Source: Mediterranea sp. An20 (lineage in GTDB: Bacteria > Bacteroidota > Bacteroidia > Bacteroidales > Bacteroidaceae). Taken from it: a DNA stretch of 47,100 nucleotides. How positions within the stretch are numbered: the first letter of the stretch is position 1; every line of letters starts with the position of its first letter. Both the position numbers and the translations under genes were made by a program. Below the pieces are notes generated by a model that worked only from the letters and a program-made list of their open reading frames with translations, had not been told where the DNA came from and made no database searches. The stretch lies in the NCBI RefSeq assembly GCF_002160055.1, contig NZ_NFJV01000029.1, forward strand, positions 1 through 47,100, in the 5' to 3' direction. Shown one piece after another: positions 25,689 to 34,611 of the stretch.

Positions 25689-28556
25689 ATGAATCTGAAA
25701 GACATTCTCCACAGCCTCACGGTTGGCATCCTCTGCAACCTGATGCTGCTGCCTGCCTGCAGCGCGTGCAGCGACGAAAGCCCGGTAACGGAACAAAACC
25801 CGTACCTGAACGTAGAGACCACCAACGTCAACTTCGAAGAAGCCTCTTCGGAAAAAGAAATCACGGTCAACTGCAACACCACCTGGACATACACCACCCA
25901 GGGCGATGACACCTCGTGGCTGCACCTTAGCCAAGACAACCAAAGCCTGCTCATCTCAGTAGACGAAAACGAAGATAAGAACGTGCGACAGGCCAGTATC
26001 GTGATTACAGCCTCCAGCCTGCAAGAAACCATCGAAGTGGCCCAACTGGGATGGGGGAAGGCCATTCTCCTGTCACCCGCATCGGCCTCACTGGCTGCCG
26101 TTGGAGGCACCATCAGCTTAGAAGTAACGACCAACGTCGATTACGAAGCGCTGATACCTGAAACATGCGAGTGGATTACCCCGTCGACCGACACGCGCAG
26201 CACCGACAGTCATCCGGTAGTAACTACCTCGCTGACATTCAACGTGCTTCCAAACGAAAGCGACGCCGAACGCAAAGATACCATCACCTTGCAGGACACC
26301 GATGCCACCGCCGATACGGAACCGGTGAAGTTTGCCGTCACACAAAGCGGACTGGGCGAATACGAGGCACTCGACCCGGACGAAATTGCCGATGACATCC
26401 TCGTGGAGATAAGCAGCGGCGAAGCTTCCTCGTTCCAATCCGGCGAAGGAATCGAAAACTCGTTTGACGGCGACAAAAGCACCATCTACCACTCGAACTG
26501 GACAAACAGCGGAGACGATTATTTCCCCATCACGCTGACTTACTACTTCAACGAAGGCAGCGACATGGACTACTTTGTCTACTACCCGCGGGAAAGCGGG
26601 ACCAACGGCCTGTTTAAAGAAGTGGACATCGAAGTGATGAGCAATGCCAACACGCGTAATGTCAACGAATGGAAGTTTGTCATGACACACGACTTCGGAG
26701 GCAGTTCGTCGGCAGCCAGGGTGGAATTCCCGGAATCACAGATAGGGGTGTCGGCCGTCCGCTTCACGATAAAATCCGGAGCTGGCGACGGACAAGGCTT
26801 TGCCTCGTGTGCGGAAATGGAATTCTACAAAAAGAATCCGGCCGGCTTTGACTACACCACGCTGTTCACCGACCCGTCGTGCTCCGAACTGAAACCGGGC
26901 ATCACGGAGAATGACATCGTGGAATGCTCTTATTCGTTCTTCAAGAACATAGCCTGGTATATGTACCACGACAAATATGAGTCAGAGTTTCGCATTGCCG
27001 ACTACTCTGCCTATCCACACCCCGACTTGCAGGCAACCTCCAACAAAACCTCACCTTACAGTCTGCTGGATAATCCTACGGGCATCAGCGTATCTGCCGG
27101 TGAAGTGCTGGTGGTGATGGCCGACCTGCAGGGACAGAGCGTTTCCCTGCGCGTACAAAACCTCGACGAACCGGGCGGAGACGGATTCGGTGGGTCTGAA
27201 TACCCGCTGGCCGACGGTGTGAACAAACTGGACATCGAAGAGAAAGGCTTGGCCTATGTCATGTATCATACACCAGATTATGAATCCGCACCCGAAATCC
27301 GCATACACTTCGCCAACGGTACGGTCAACGGTTACTACGACAGCCAGAACCCCGACCACGAAGGACGCTGGAAAGAACTGCTCGACGGGGCCACGGACAA
27401 ATATTTCGACGTAGTGGGACAATACGCACATCTCACATTCCCCACCACACGCTTCCGCAACCATACCAGCGACCTGAAGGCACTGATCGACGCCTACGAC
27501 CAGATTGTTTACCATGAACAGGCTTTGATGGGACTGGAGAAGTACGGAAAGATGTTTGCCAACCGGATGTACTTCAACGTCATCTATACTTCTTATATGT
27601 ATGCCACCAGCTACCACACCGCCTACAACGATGAAACACTGCCCGAATTGTGCGACGAAAGCCTGCTGACCACTTCTTCCTGCTGGGGACCGGCACACGA
27701 AGTGGGGCACTGCAACCAGACGCGCCCGGGACTGAAATGGCTGGGCATGACGGAAGTGACCAACAACATCATGTCGCAATACATTCAGACCAGCGTGTTC
27801 GGACAAAACTCCCGGCTGCAGACAGAAGACATGGGAAGCACCGAGTCGCCCAACCGCTATTCCAAAGCCTGGAACGGCATCATCGTTGCCGAAATGGCCC
27901 ACAACGCCCACGATGACGTATTCTGTAAGCTGGTGCCCTTCTGGCAACTGGAACTGTACTTCGGGAAAGTGCTGGGACGCACTCCGATGCAACAGGACGA
28001 CAAGGGTGGATTCTACCCTGATGTCTACGAATATGTCCGCACACACGACGACCTGTCCTCTGCAGGCGAGCAGCAGTTGGAATTCGTCTACAACGCATCG
28101 GTGGCAGCCGGCATGAACCTGCTGGACTTCTTCGGTAAATGGGGATTCCTGACACCCATCGACCAGGAAATGGATGATTACGGCACGGGGCAGTTCACCG
28201 TCACCCAGACACAAATCGACGCCCTGAAGGAAAGAGTGGAAGCATTGGGGCTCCCTCAACCGGAAGTGGCATTGGAATATATCACCGACAACAACTGGGA
28301 GACTTTCAAGAACAAAGCCTCCGTCGTCAAAGGAACCGCCACACGCAACGACGACCAGCTGACCATGAAGGACTGGCAGAACGTAATAGCCTATGAGGTT
28401 CGTGAAAATGATGCCGACGGCCAACTGATCGGAGCTTCCGATGGCATGCTTACCCCATCGACAACCGCCACCTTCACCGTGCCCGGCGGCTGGAAAGACA
28501 ACTATAAAGTATATGCCGTATCGTTCGACAACCAAAGGACAGAAGTGATATTCTAA
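25689..28556 (+). CDS. M60-like metallopeptidase with BACON and F5/8 domains
   Basis: A 955-aa exported protein; the N-terminus (PACSAC) looks like a lipoprotein signal. A BACON domain (about 38-118: VNFEEASSEKEITVNCNTTW...) is followed by a second BACON-like stretch (119-222), an F5/8 type C domain (about 240-390) and the M60/enhancin-like catalytic region. The zinc motif is HEVGH at 670-674 with the third ligand Glu689 (GMTEVTNN), matching HExxH-x(8-28)-E. Family members cleave mucin-type O-glycoproteins. Together with SusCD and the F5/8 lipoprotein it suggests host mucin degradation. Substrate is inferred. Confidence 0.92.
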   Translation: MNLKDILHSLTVGILCNLMLLPACSACSDESPVTEQNPYLNVETTNVNFEEASSEKEITVNCNTTWTYTTQGDDTSWLHLSQDNQSLLISVDENEDKNVRQASIVITASSLQETIEVAQLGWGKAILLSPASASLAAVGGTISLEVTTNVDYEALIPETCEWITPSTDTRSTDSHPVVTTSLTFNVLPNESDAERKDTITLQDTDATADTEPVKFAVTQSGLGEYEALDPDEIADDILVEISSGEASSFQSGEGIENSFDGDKSTIYHSNWTNSGDDYFPITLTYYFNEGSDMDYFVYYPRESGTNGLFKEVDIEVMSNANTRNVNEWKFVMTHDFGGSSSAARVEFPESQIGVSAVRFTIKSGAGDGQGFASCAEMEFYKKNPAGFDYTTLFTDPSCSELKPGITENDIVECSYSFFKNIAWYMYHDKYESEFRIADYSAYPHPDLQATSNKTSPYSLLDNPTGISVSAGEVLVVMADLQGQSVSLRVQNLDEPGGDGFGGSEYPLADGVNKLDIEEKGLAYVMYHTPDYESAPEIRIHFANGTVNGYYDSQNPDHEGRWKELLDGATDKYFDVVGQYAHLTFPTTRFRNHTSDLKALIDAYDQIVYHEQALMGLEKYGKMFANRMYFNVIYTSYMYATSYHTAYNDETLPELCDESLLTTSSCWGPAHEVGHCNQTRPGLKWLGMTEVTNNIMSQYIQTSVFGQNSRLQTEDMGSTESPNRYSKAWNGIIVAEMAHNAHDDVFCKLVPFWQLELYFGKVLGRTPMQQDDKGGFYPDVYEYVRTHDDLSSAGEQQLEFVYNASVAAGMNLLDFFGKWGFLTPIDQEMDDYGTGQFTVTQTQIDALKERVEALGLPQPEVALEYITDNNWETFKNKASVVKGTATRNDDQLTMKDWQNVIAYEVRENDADGQLIGASDGMLTPSTTATFTVPGGWKDNYKVYAVSFDNQRTEVIF

Positions 28557-28568
28557 CAAAACAAGACC

Positions 28569-28622
28569 GGCTGCATCCCCAATGAAGCAACAAGCATGAA
28601 CTTCATGAGGATGCAGCCTTTG
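28569..28622 (+). terminator. Terminator after the M60 gene
   Basis: GGCTGCATCC (28,569-28,578) pairs with GGATGCAGCC (28,609-28,618), and inner AATGAAG/CTTCAT extends the stem. TTTG follows. It lies 12 bp past the stop codon. Confidence 0.75.
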
Positions 28623-28754
28623 TATACGCATCTTACTAACACAAGCCTGCATAAAATCCTTCCAACCGACCAGACCAACCAACAGAACCTGCCAAAATCT
28701 GCCTCATCCCGAGAAATATCGGCCCGCAAAGTTTCGCTTTCACAAACTATTCAC

Positions 28755-28762
28755 TACATTTG
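28755..28762 (+). promoter_or_regulatory. Promoter of rpoN (-7 box)
   Basis: TACATTTG matches TAnnTTTG. TTTCG about 20 bp upstream fits a -33 box with the usual spacing. The ATG of rpoN is 38 bp downstream. Confidence 0.65.
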
Positions 28763-28799
28763 TGCCCGTAACAAGAGAAACGCAAGGAATAAAAGAAAA

Positions 28800-30293
28800 A
28801 TGACACAGGCTTCCCGACAAGTACAGACGCAGACGCAACAGCAAGTGCAAACGCTCTCGCCCCAGCAGGTTCTGGTAGTGAAACTGCTGGAGTTACCCGC
28901 CATAGAGCTGGAAGACCGTGTGCGTGCCGAACTGCTGGAAAATCCGGCCCTCGAAGAAGGCAAAGAAGAAACTTCGGCAGACGACTACGCCGATTCTCCC
29001 GACACCGACCGCGAAAGTCCGGAAGACGGAGGAGACACCGACTACGACTCGCTAAGCGACTATCTGACGGAAGACGACATTCCCGATTATAAATTGCAGG
29101 AAAATAACCGGAGCCGCGATGACAAGGCCGAAGAGATTCCTTTCTCCGACTCTACCTCTTTCTACGAAACACTGAAAGAACAATTAGGAGAACAGAACCT
29201 GACACCTCATCAACGCGAACTGGCCGAATACCTCATCGGTTCGCTGGACGATGACGGCCTGCTGCGCAAGTCGCTGGACAGCATCAGCGATGAACTGGCC
29301 ATCTACTCCGGAATCGACGCCAGCCCCCAGGAATTGGAAGAAGTGCTGCACATCATACAAGACTTCGACCCGCCCGGATTGGGAGCACGTAACCTGCAGG
29401 AGTGTCTGCTCATACAAATACGGCGCAAGATGCAACAGCGCCGCTCCAATCCCGACCCGTTGTTAAAGGTGGAAGAACGCATCGTGCAGAACTGCTACGA
29501 TGAATTTACCCGCAAACATTGGGACAAGATCCAGCAGAAACTGGACATAGATAAGGATACAGCCGAACATGCCATCCGCGAAATCTGCCGCCTCAACCCC
29601 CGACCCGGTGCATCCATGGGGGAAACCATCGGCAAAAACATGCAGCAGATTGTGCCTGACTTTATCGTAGAAACGGCCGACGATGGCACCATCACCCTCT
29701 CACTGAACAACCGCAACGTGCCTGAACTGCGCATGAACCGCGATTTCACCACCCTGCTCGAAGAACATACCAAGAACAAGGCCAACCAGTCGAAGGAATC
29801 GCGTGAGGCGTTGCTCTTCCTCAAACAAAAGGTGGATGCCGCACAAGGATTCATCGACGCTGTGAAACAACGGCAAAACACATTGCTCAAAACCATGCAG
29901 GCTATCATCGACCTACAACGCCCGTTCTTCCTGGAAGGCGACGAGTCGTTGCTGAAACCCATGATTCTGAAAGATGTGGCAGAACGCACGGGGCTGGACA
30001 TCAGCACCATCTCTCGCGTAAGCAACAGTAAATACGTGCAGACCAACTACGGCATCTATCCACTGAAATTCTTCTTCAGCGACGGCTACGTCACCGAAGA
30101 TGGCGAGGAGATGTCGGTTCGTGAAATACGGAAAATACTGAAAGAATGCATTGAAAGCGAAGACAAGGCCAAACCTTACACCGATGACGAACTGACTGAA
30201 ATTCTCAAAGAGAAAGGTTATCCCATAGCCCGACGTACCGTGGCCAAATACCGCCAACAGATGAACATCCCCGTAGCACGGCTGCGGAAATAA
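28800..30293 (+). CDS. rpoN: RNA polymerase sigma-54 factor
   Basis: A 497-aa sigma-54. The N-terminal Gln/Leu-rich activator-interaction region (QQVQTLSPQQVLVVKLLELPAIELEDRV...ENPALEEG) is followed by an acidic region, the core-binding domain and the C-terminal RpoN box ARRTVAKYR (residues 477-485). It directs RNA polymerase to -24/-12 promoters that need an activator ATPase. The start at 28,800 is chosen because region I begins there and a promoter lies just before; the open frame further upstream is not expected to be translated. It is followed 18 bp later by a PAP2-like gene, probably in the same transcript. Confidence 0.95.
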   Translation: MTQASRQVQTQTQQQVQTLSPQQVLVVKLLELPAIELEDRVRAELLENPALEEGKEETSADDYADSPDTDRESPEDGGDTDYDSLSDYLTEDDIPDYKLQENNRSRDDKAEEIPFSDSTSFYETLKEQLGEQNLTPHQRELAEYLIGSLDDDGLLRKSLDSISDELAIYSGIDASPQELEEVLHIIQDFDPPGLGARNLQECLLIQIRRKMQQRRSNPDPLLKVEERIVQNCYDEFTRKHWDKIQQKLDIDKDTAEHAIREICRLNPRPGASMGETIGKNMQQIVPDFIVETADDGTITLSLNNRNVPELRMNRDFTTLLEEHTKNKANQSKESREALLFLKQKVDAAQGFIDAVKQRQNTLLKTMQAIIDLQRPFFLEGDESLLKPMILKDVAERTGLDISTISRVSNSKYVQTNYGIYPLKFFFSDGYVTEDGEEMSVREIRKILKECIESEDKAKPYTDDELTEILKEKGYPIARRTVAKYRQQMNIPVARLRK

Positions 30294-30311
30294 TAAAGAA
30301 AAGACGCAACA

Positions 30312-31004
30312 ATGACAAACGAAATACAAGAAGCGACCCCAACAGCCGAAGCCCGGGAAGAGAAAAGCCTCATCCGGACGGCACGGGTGATATCGGCCGT
30401 TTTCACGCCGTTCTCCATCCCTTTTCTGGCATTCCTGGTGCTGTTCTTCTGCACCTACCTGCGCATGATGCCCCTCACCTACAAACTGTTGGTACTGGGG
30501 GTAGTCTACTGCTTCACCATCTTTCTGCCTACCTTCACCATCTTCCTTTTCCGCAAGATGAACGGTTACAGTCTGCGCGACATGCTCGACAGACGGAAAC
30601 GCTACATACCGTTCCTGCTCACCATCACGTCATACGCTTTCGGGCTGGCCATGATGTACCGCATGCGACTGCCGTGGTATCTGATCAACATGCTGTGGGC
30701 AGCACTGGTCATCATGGTCATCTGTGTAGTGCTCAACCTGAAGTGGAAGCTCAGTGAGCACATGGCAGGGGCCGGAGCGGTAATAGGAGGCATCACCGTA
30801 TTCAGTTCGCTCTTTAACTACAACCCTGTGTGGTGGCTGTGCATCTTCATCCTCATAGCCGGCATGCTGGGAAGCGCGCGCATCATCTTGCGCCACCACA
30901 CGCTGGGCGAAGTGTTGGGCGGCTTCGTTGTGGGACTGGTGTGTACCATACTGACACTCGACCCGATGCCGGCCATCTTCCTGAAACTATTGCTGAACGG
31001 ATAA
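30312..31004 (+). CDS. PAP2-superfamily-like membrane protein
   Basis: A 230-aa integral membrane protein with about six hydrophobic segments starting near residue 30. The C-terminal GSARIILRHHTLGEVLGGFVVG resembles the conserved SR...H...G part of PAP2 phosphatases, which act on lipid phosphates at the membrane. The earlier PAP2 signature (KxxxxxxRP) is not clear, so catalytic activity is uncertain. It probably shares the rpoN transcript. Confidence 0.7.
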   Translation: MTNEIQEATPTAEAREEKSLIRTARVISAVFTPFSIPFLAFLVLFFCTYLRMMPLTYKLLVLGVVYCFTIFLPTFTIFLFRKMNGYSLRDMLDRRKRYIPFLLTITSYAFGLAMMYRMRLPWYLINMLWAALVIMVICVVLNLKWKLSEHMAGAGAVIGGITVFSSLFNYNPVWWLCIFILIAGMLGSARIILRHHTLGEVLGGFVVGLVCTILTLDPMPAIFLKLLLNG

Positions 31005-31101
31005 AAACGGTGGAAGCGTCTCTCACCCAATGGAGCAAGAAAAAAGAAACAAGCCTCCATGAAGAACAGGAAAAAGACTTGGTACACTCAAATAAAAGCA
31101 T

Positions 31102-31109
31102 TACTTTTG
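31102..31109 (+). promoter_or_regulatory. Promoter of gcvH (-7 box)
   Basis: TACTTTTG fits TAnnTTTG, and a CTTGG about 20 bp upstream could be the -33 box. The leader to the ATG at 31,345 would be about 230 nt. The gap 31,005-31,344 shows no gene. Confidence 0.5.
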
Positions 31110-31344
31110 CGCACATTAGTATCAACTCAGCCTTTGCGAGTTTATGTTGCAGCCTACAAAGGGTAGCCTGATAAAGACAGACCCCGGCTTTGAGCAGAAG
31201 AAAAGACACGTTTCCAACGCCAGCCCCCTGCAGGCTTGTCAACAGAAAAAACAGCAATAAGTGCTGTGCGCCTTACTCACCATAAGACCAATATGGGAAA
31301 AATTCAAATTACCATCATTAATAACCCGTTAAAATCAAACAATT

Positions 31345-31725
31345 ATGAACTACCCGACTAACGTAAAGTACACCAAGGAACATGAGTGGATCCGCCTGGA
31401 AGGCGACATTGCCTACGTGGGCATTACCGACTATGCACAACAGCAGCTGGGCGACATCGTATTCGTAGATATCCAGACCGAAGGCGAGACCCTGGAAGCT
31501 GGAGATACATTCGGCACCATCGAAGTGGTGAAGACCATCTCCGACCTGTTCATGCCCGTCGCCGGTGAAGTGCTGGAACAGAACGCCGCCCTGGCCGACC
31601 AGCCCGAGCTGGTGAACCAGGACCCCTACGGCGAAGGCTGGCTTATCAAAGTAAAACCCGCCGCAGATGCCGACTTCGACAGCTTGTTGGATGCCGAAGG
31701 CTACAAAGCGCTGATTAACGGTTAA
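31345..31725 (+). CDS. gcvH: Glycine cleavage system H protein
   Basis: A 126-aa lipoyl carrier protein of the glycine cleavage complex, cytoplasmic. It shuttles the methylamine group of glycine between the P and T proteins. The lipoyl-attachment lysine is Lys63 in GTIEVVKTISDL, and the N-terminal YTKEHEWIRLEGD is characteristic of the family. Length is normal. It is followed by an inverted repeat that may act as a terminator. No other gcv gene lies nearby. Confidence 0.96.
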   Translation: MNYPTNVKYTKEHEWIRLEGDIAYVGITDYAQQQLGDIVFVDIQTEGETLEAGDTFGTIEVVKTISDLFMPVAGEVLEQNAALADQPELVNQDPYGEGWLIKVKPAADADFDSLLDAEGYKALING

Positions 31726-31730
31726 TGGCA

Positions 31731-31790
31731 AGTGATAAATGGTTAATGGGGAGATGCGGTTCCGTACTCCAGACATTAACCATTTATCAT
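31731..31790 (+). terminator. Inverted repeat after gcvH
   Basis: TGATAAATGGTTAATG (31,733-31,748) is perfectly repeated in inverted form at 31,774-31,789, 6 bp past the gcvH stop. The loop is about 25 nt. T-richness after it is weak, so termination is likely but not certain. The arms belong to the CATTAACCATT repeat cluster of this region. Confidence 0.55.
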
Positions 31791-31879
31791 TTTACACGCA
31801 TCATTAACCATCTGTCACTGAAGTTATCTAAACTTCCGCATGCCTCCCGAAGACCTTGTGTACATAAGGGTACCCTTTC

Positions 31880-32030
31880 TGATAAGCCCTTCACAGGAAA
31901 CAGCCAAGCGATAAGCAGCATGCTTCCAGGCGATAAGCAGTAAGCTCGTTATATATAAGAAACAGCATACTGATTACCAGCCAAGTAGCAGTCGGACCAT
32001 ACGGCAGTCGGAAAGTTTAAATCACTTCAT
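31880..32030 (+). repeat. Dispersed intergenic repeat, copy B
   Basis: This lies in the gene-free gap 31,726-32,071. It shares with copy C the run from GGTAAGCCC/GATAAGCCC through GGAAAC, GCGAT, AGCAG and GTTATATATA to CTGATTA, then the 3' extension CGGAA...TTAAATCACTTCAT. It ends about 40 bp before purE. Confidence 0.7.
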
Positions 32031-32071
32031 CACCATCAATCATTAATCATTAACCATTAACCATTCAAAGA

Positions 32072-32581
32072 ATGACTCCCTTAGTAAGCATCATTATGGG
32101 CAGCACCTCCGACCTTCCCGTTATGGAGAAGGCCGCCCAGTTGCTCAACGACCTGCACGTGCCCTTCGAAATGAACGCGCTCTCGGCCCACCGTACGCCC
32201 GAAGCCGTTGAAGAATTTGCCAAAAACGCCCGCAACCGCGGCATACGTGTCATCATTGCCGCTGCCGGCATGGCGGCTGCCTTGCCTGGCGTGATTGCCG
32301 CCAATACGACACTGCCCGTCATCGGCGTGCCCGTCAAAGGCAGTGTGCTCGATGGCGTAGACGCGCTCTACTCCATCATCCAGATGCCTCCCGGTATCCC
32401 CGTAGCCACCGTCGCCATCAACGGCGCCATGAATGCCGCCATCCTGGCCGTACAGATGCTGGCCCTGAGCGACGAAAAGCTGGCCGAGACCTTCGCTGCC
32501 TACAAGGAAGGGCTGAAGAAGAAAATCGTCAAGGCCAACGAAGAGCTGAAAGAAGTGAAATACGAATACAAGACTAACTGA
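32072..32581 (+). CDS. purE: N5-carboxyaminoimidazole ribonucleotide mutase
   Basis: A 169-aa class I PurE. It converts N5-CAIR to CAIR in de novo purine synthesis in the cytoplasm, as an octamer. The motifs MGSTSDLPVM (substrate phosphate binding) and ALSAHRTP (catalytic His40) are present, along with IIAAAGMAAALPGVIA and PVKGSVLDGVDAL. Length is normal. The ATG is preceded by CATTAACCATTCAAAG, closely matching the leader of ispG downstream. Confidence 0.96.
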   Translation: MTPLVSIIMGSTSDLPVMEKAAQLLNDLHVPFEMNALSAHRTPEAVEEFAKNARNRGIRVIIAAAGMAAALPGVIAANTTLPVIGVPVKGSVLDGVDALYSIIQMPPGIPVATVAINGAMNAAILAVQMLALSDEKLAETFAAYKEGLKKKIVKANEELKEVKYEYKTN

Positions 32582-32675
32582 ATGCCTGGCTGCATGGCTC
32601 ATGACAAATGGGCAATAGGCACCAAGCCGGCCCGCGTTATCAACCATTAGCCATCCATCATTAACCATTGAAAGA

Positions 32676-34523
32676 ATGGACTTATTCAATTATTCCCGGC
32701 GGGAATCGTCCGTCGTAAACATCGGTGCCACGCCGCTGGGCGGCGACAACCCCATTCGCGTGCAGAGCATGACGAACACCAGCACGTTGGATACCGAGGC
32801 TTGCGTGGCACAAACCGAACGCATCGTTGCAGCCGGAGGCGAGTACGTGCGTCTCACGGCGCAAGGCACCCGCGAGGCTGAAAACTTGCGCAACATCAAC
32901 GCTGCCCTGCGTGCCGACGGCTGCATGGTGCCGCTGGTAGCAGACATACACTTCAACCCCAACGTAGCCGACGTGGCTGCCCGCTACGTGGAGAAGGTGC
33001 GCATCAATCCGGGCAACTACGTGGATGCAGCCCGTACCTTCAAACACATAGAATATACGGACGAGGAATATGCACAGGAGTTACAAAAGATACGCGACCG
33101 CTTCGTCCCCTTCCTGAACATCTGCAAGGAACATCACACAGCCATCCGTATCGGCGTGAACCACGGTTCGCTGTCGGACCGCATCATGTCGCGCTACGGT
33201 GACACGCCCGAAGGCATGGTAGAATCGTGCATGGAATTCCTGCGCATCTGTGTGGAAGAGCACTTTACAGACGTGGTCATCTCCATCAAGGCATCGAACA
33301 CCGTGGTGATGGTACGCACTGTGCGCCTGCTGGCTGACACGATGGAGCGCGAGGGCATGCACTTCCCCCTGCATTTAGGCGTGACTGAAGCGGGTGACGG
33401 CGAAGACGGACGCATCAAGTCGGCTGTGGGTATCGGTGCTCTGCTGGCTGATGGGCTGGGTGATACCATCCGCGTATCGCTGAGCGAAGCACCCGAGGCA
33501 GAAATCCCCGTGGCCCGCAAGCTGGCGGACTACATCGCCCAACGGGCAGGACATCCCTACATCCCCGGTCCGCAGGATACGTCCTTCGACTTCCTGCATC
33601 CCGTACGCCGTGAGACCTGTGCTGTGCGCAACATCGGCGGCGACCATGTGCCCGTGGTGCTCTCTGCCCGGTTAGACGGTTGCCTGGACTTTGACCCGCA
33701 GTTCACTCCCGACTATGTGTACGTGGGCCGACAGCTTCCCGCCAACCGTCCGCAAGGGCCACAATACATTGTCGATGCCGATCTCTGGCAAGGGCAGGCG
33801 GACTGCTGGCCCGCTTTCAAAGCCGACCAGCTGTTCTTCGTAAGCGGTTGCACGGCTCTGCTGAAGTTTCTCTTTGTCACCTACATGGGGCTGAACGACG
33901 AAGTGCTTGCCTGCCTGAAATACCATCCAGAGGTAGTGCTCATCGCGCAGAGCAACCACCCCAACCGCCTGGGCGAACAGCGTGCGCTGGCCCTGCAACT
34001 GGTGCAAGAGGGATTGAAGAACCCTGTAGTCTTCTTCCAGCACTATGCAGAGAACAATCTGGAAGACTTCCAACTGAAAGCGGCTACCGACATGGGCGCC
34101 CTGCTTATCGACGGACTGACGGACGGCATCTTCCTCTTCAACCAAGGCGAACTGCCAGCCCCGGCCATCGACAGCACTGCCTTCAATATCCTGCAGGCAA
34201 GTCGCACACGCATCAGCAAGACAGAATATATTTCCTGTCCGGGCTGCGGCCGCACGCTCTACGACCTGCAAAGCACCATTGCCCGCATCAAGGCTGCCAC
34301 TTCTCATCTGAAAGGACTGAAGATTGGCATCATGGGCTGCATTGTCAACGGACCTGGAGAAATGGCCGATGCCGACTACGGCTACGTAGGGGCAGCCCGT
34401 GGCAAGGTAAGTCTTTATAAAAAGAAAGAATGTATTGAGAGGAACATCCCCGAAGAGGAAGCTGTAGAGAAGCTCATCGAACTGATTAAAAACAGCGGAG
34501 AATACGGGAACAGCATTGAATAA
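32676..34523 (+). CDS. ispG: 4-hydroxy-3-methylbut-2-enyl diphosphate synthase, large type
   Basis: A 615-aa IspG (GcpE) of the MEP isoprenoid pathway. It converts MEcPP to HMBPP using a [4Fe-4S] cluster. It has an N-terminal TIM-barrel (DNPIRVQSMTNT...VPLVADIHF...VRINPGN), an extra domain of about 200 residues in the middle, as in Bacteroidetes and plant enzymes, and the C-terminal cluster domain with Cys521 and Cys524 (SCPGCGRT), Cys555 (MGCIVNGPGEM) and Glu562. All cluster ligands are present. It is followed by a bidirectional terminator. Confidence 0.96.
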   Translation: MDLFNYSRRESSVVNIGATPLGGDNPIRVQSMTNTSTLDTEACVAQTERIVAAGGEYVRLTAQGTREAENLRNINAALRADGCMVPLVADIHFNPNVADVAARYVEKVRINPGNYVDAARTFKHIEYTDEEYAQELQKIRDRFVPFLNICKEHHTAIRIGVNHGSLSDRIMSRYGDTPEGMVESCMEFLRICVEEHFTDVVISIKASNTVVMVRTVRLLADTMEREGMHFPLHLGVTEAGDGEDGRIKSAVGIGALLADGLGDTIRVSLSEAPEAEIPVARKLADYIAQRAGHPYIPGPQDTSFDFLHPVRRETCAVRNIGGDHVPVVLSARLDGCLDFDPQFTPDYVYVGRQLPANRPQGPQYIVDADLWQGQADCWPAFKADQLFFVSGCTALLKFLFVTYMGLNDEVLACLKYHPEVVLIAQSNHPNRLGEQRALALQLVQEGLKNPVVFFQHYAENNLEDFQLKAATDMGALLIDGLTDGIFLFNQGELPAPAIDSTAFNILQASRTRISKTEYISCPGCGRTLYDLQSTIARIKAATSHLKGLKIGIMGCIVNGPGEMADADYGYVGAARGKVSLYKKKECIERNIPEEEAVEKLIELIKNSGEYGNSIE

Positions 34524-34545
34524 CAAAAGACTGGTCACATAAGAG

Positions 34546-34592
34546 CGCAGAGGCATGAGACTGAAACAAGTCCTACATGCCTCTGCGTTTTT
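34546..34592. terminator. Bidirectional terminator between ispG and the AraC gene
   Basis: CGCAGAGGCATG pairs with CATGCCTCTGCG around a 17-nt loop, with TTTTT after it on the plus strand. It lies between two convergent genes and probably serves both. Confidence 0.8.
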
Positions 34593-34611
34593 GTATCTGC
34601 GACTTTCTTTA

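Noticed and set aside
27051..28682. A 543-codon minus-strand frame over the M60 gene
   Set aside because: It is antisense to a gene with clear domains and catalytic motifs and has an unnatural composition; the same holds for long antisense frames over the susC-like, susD-like and RND genes.
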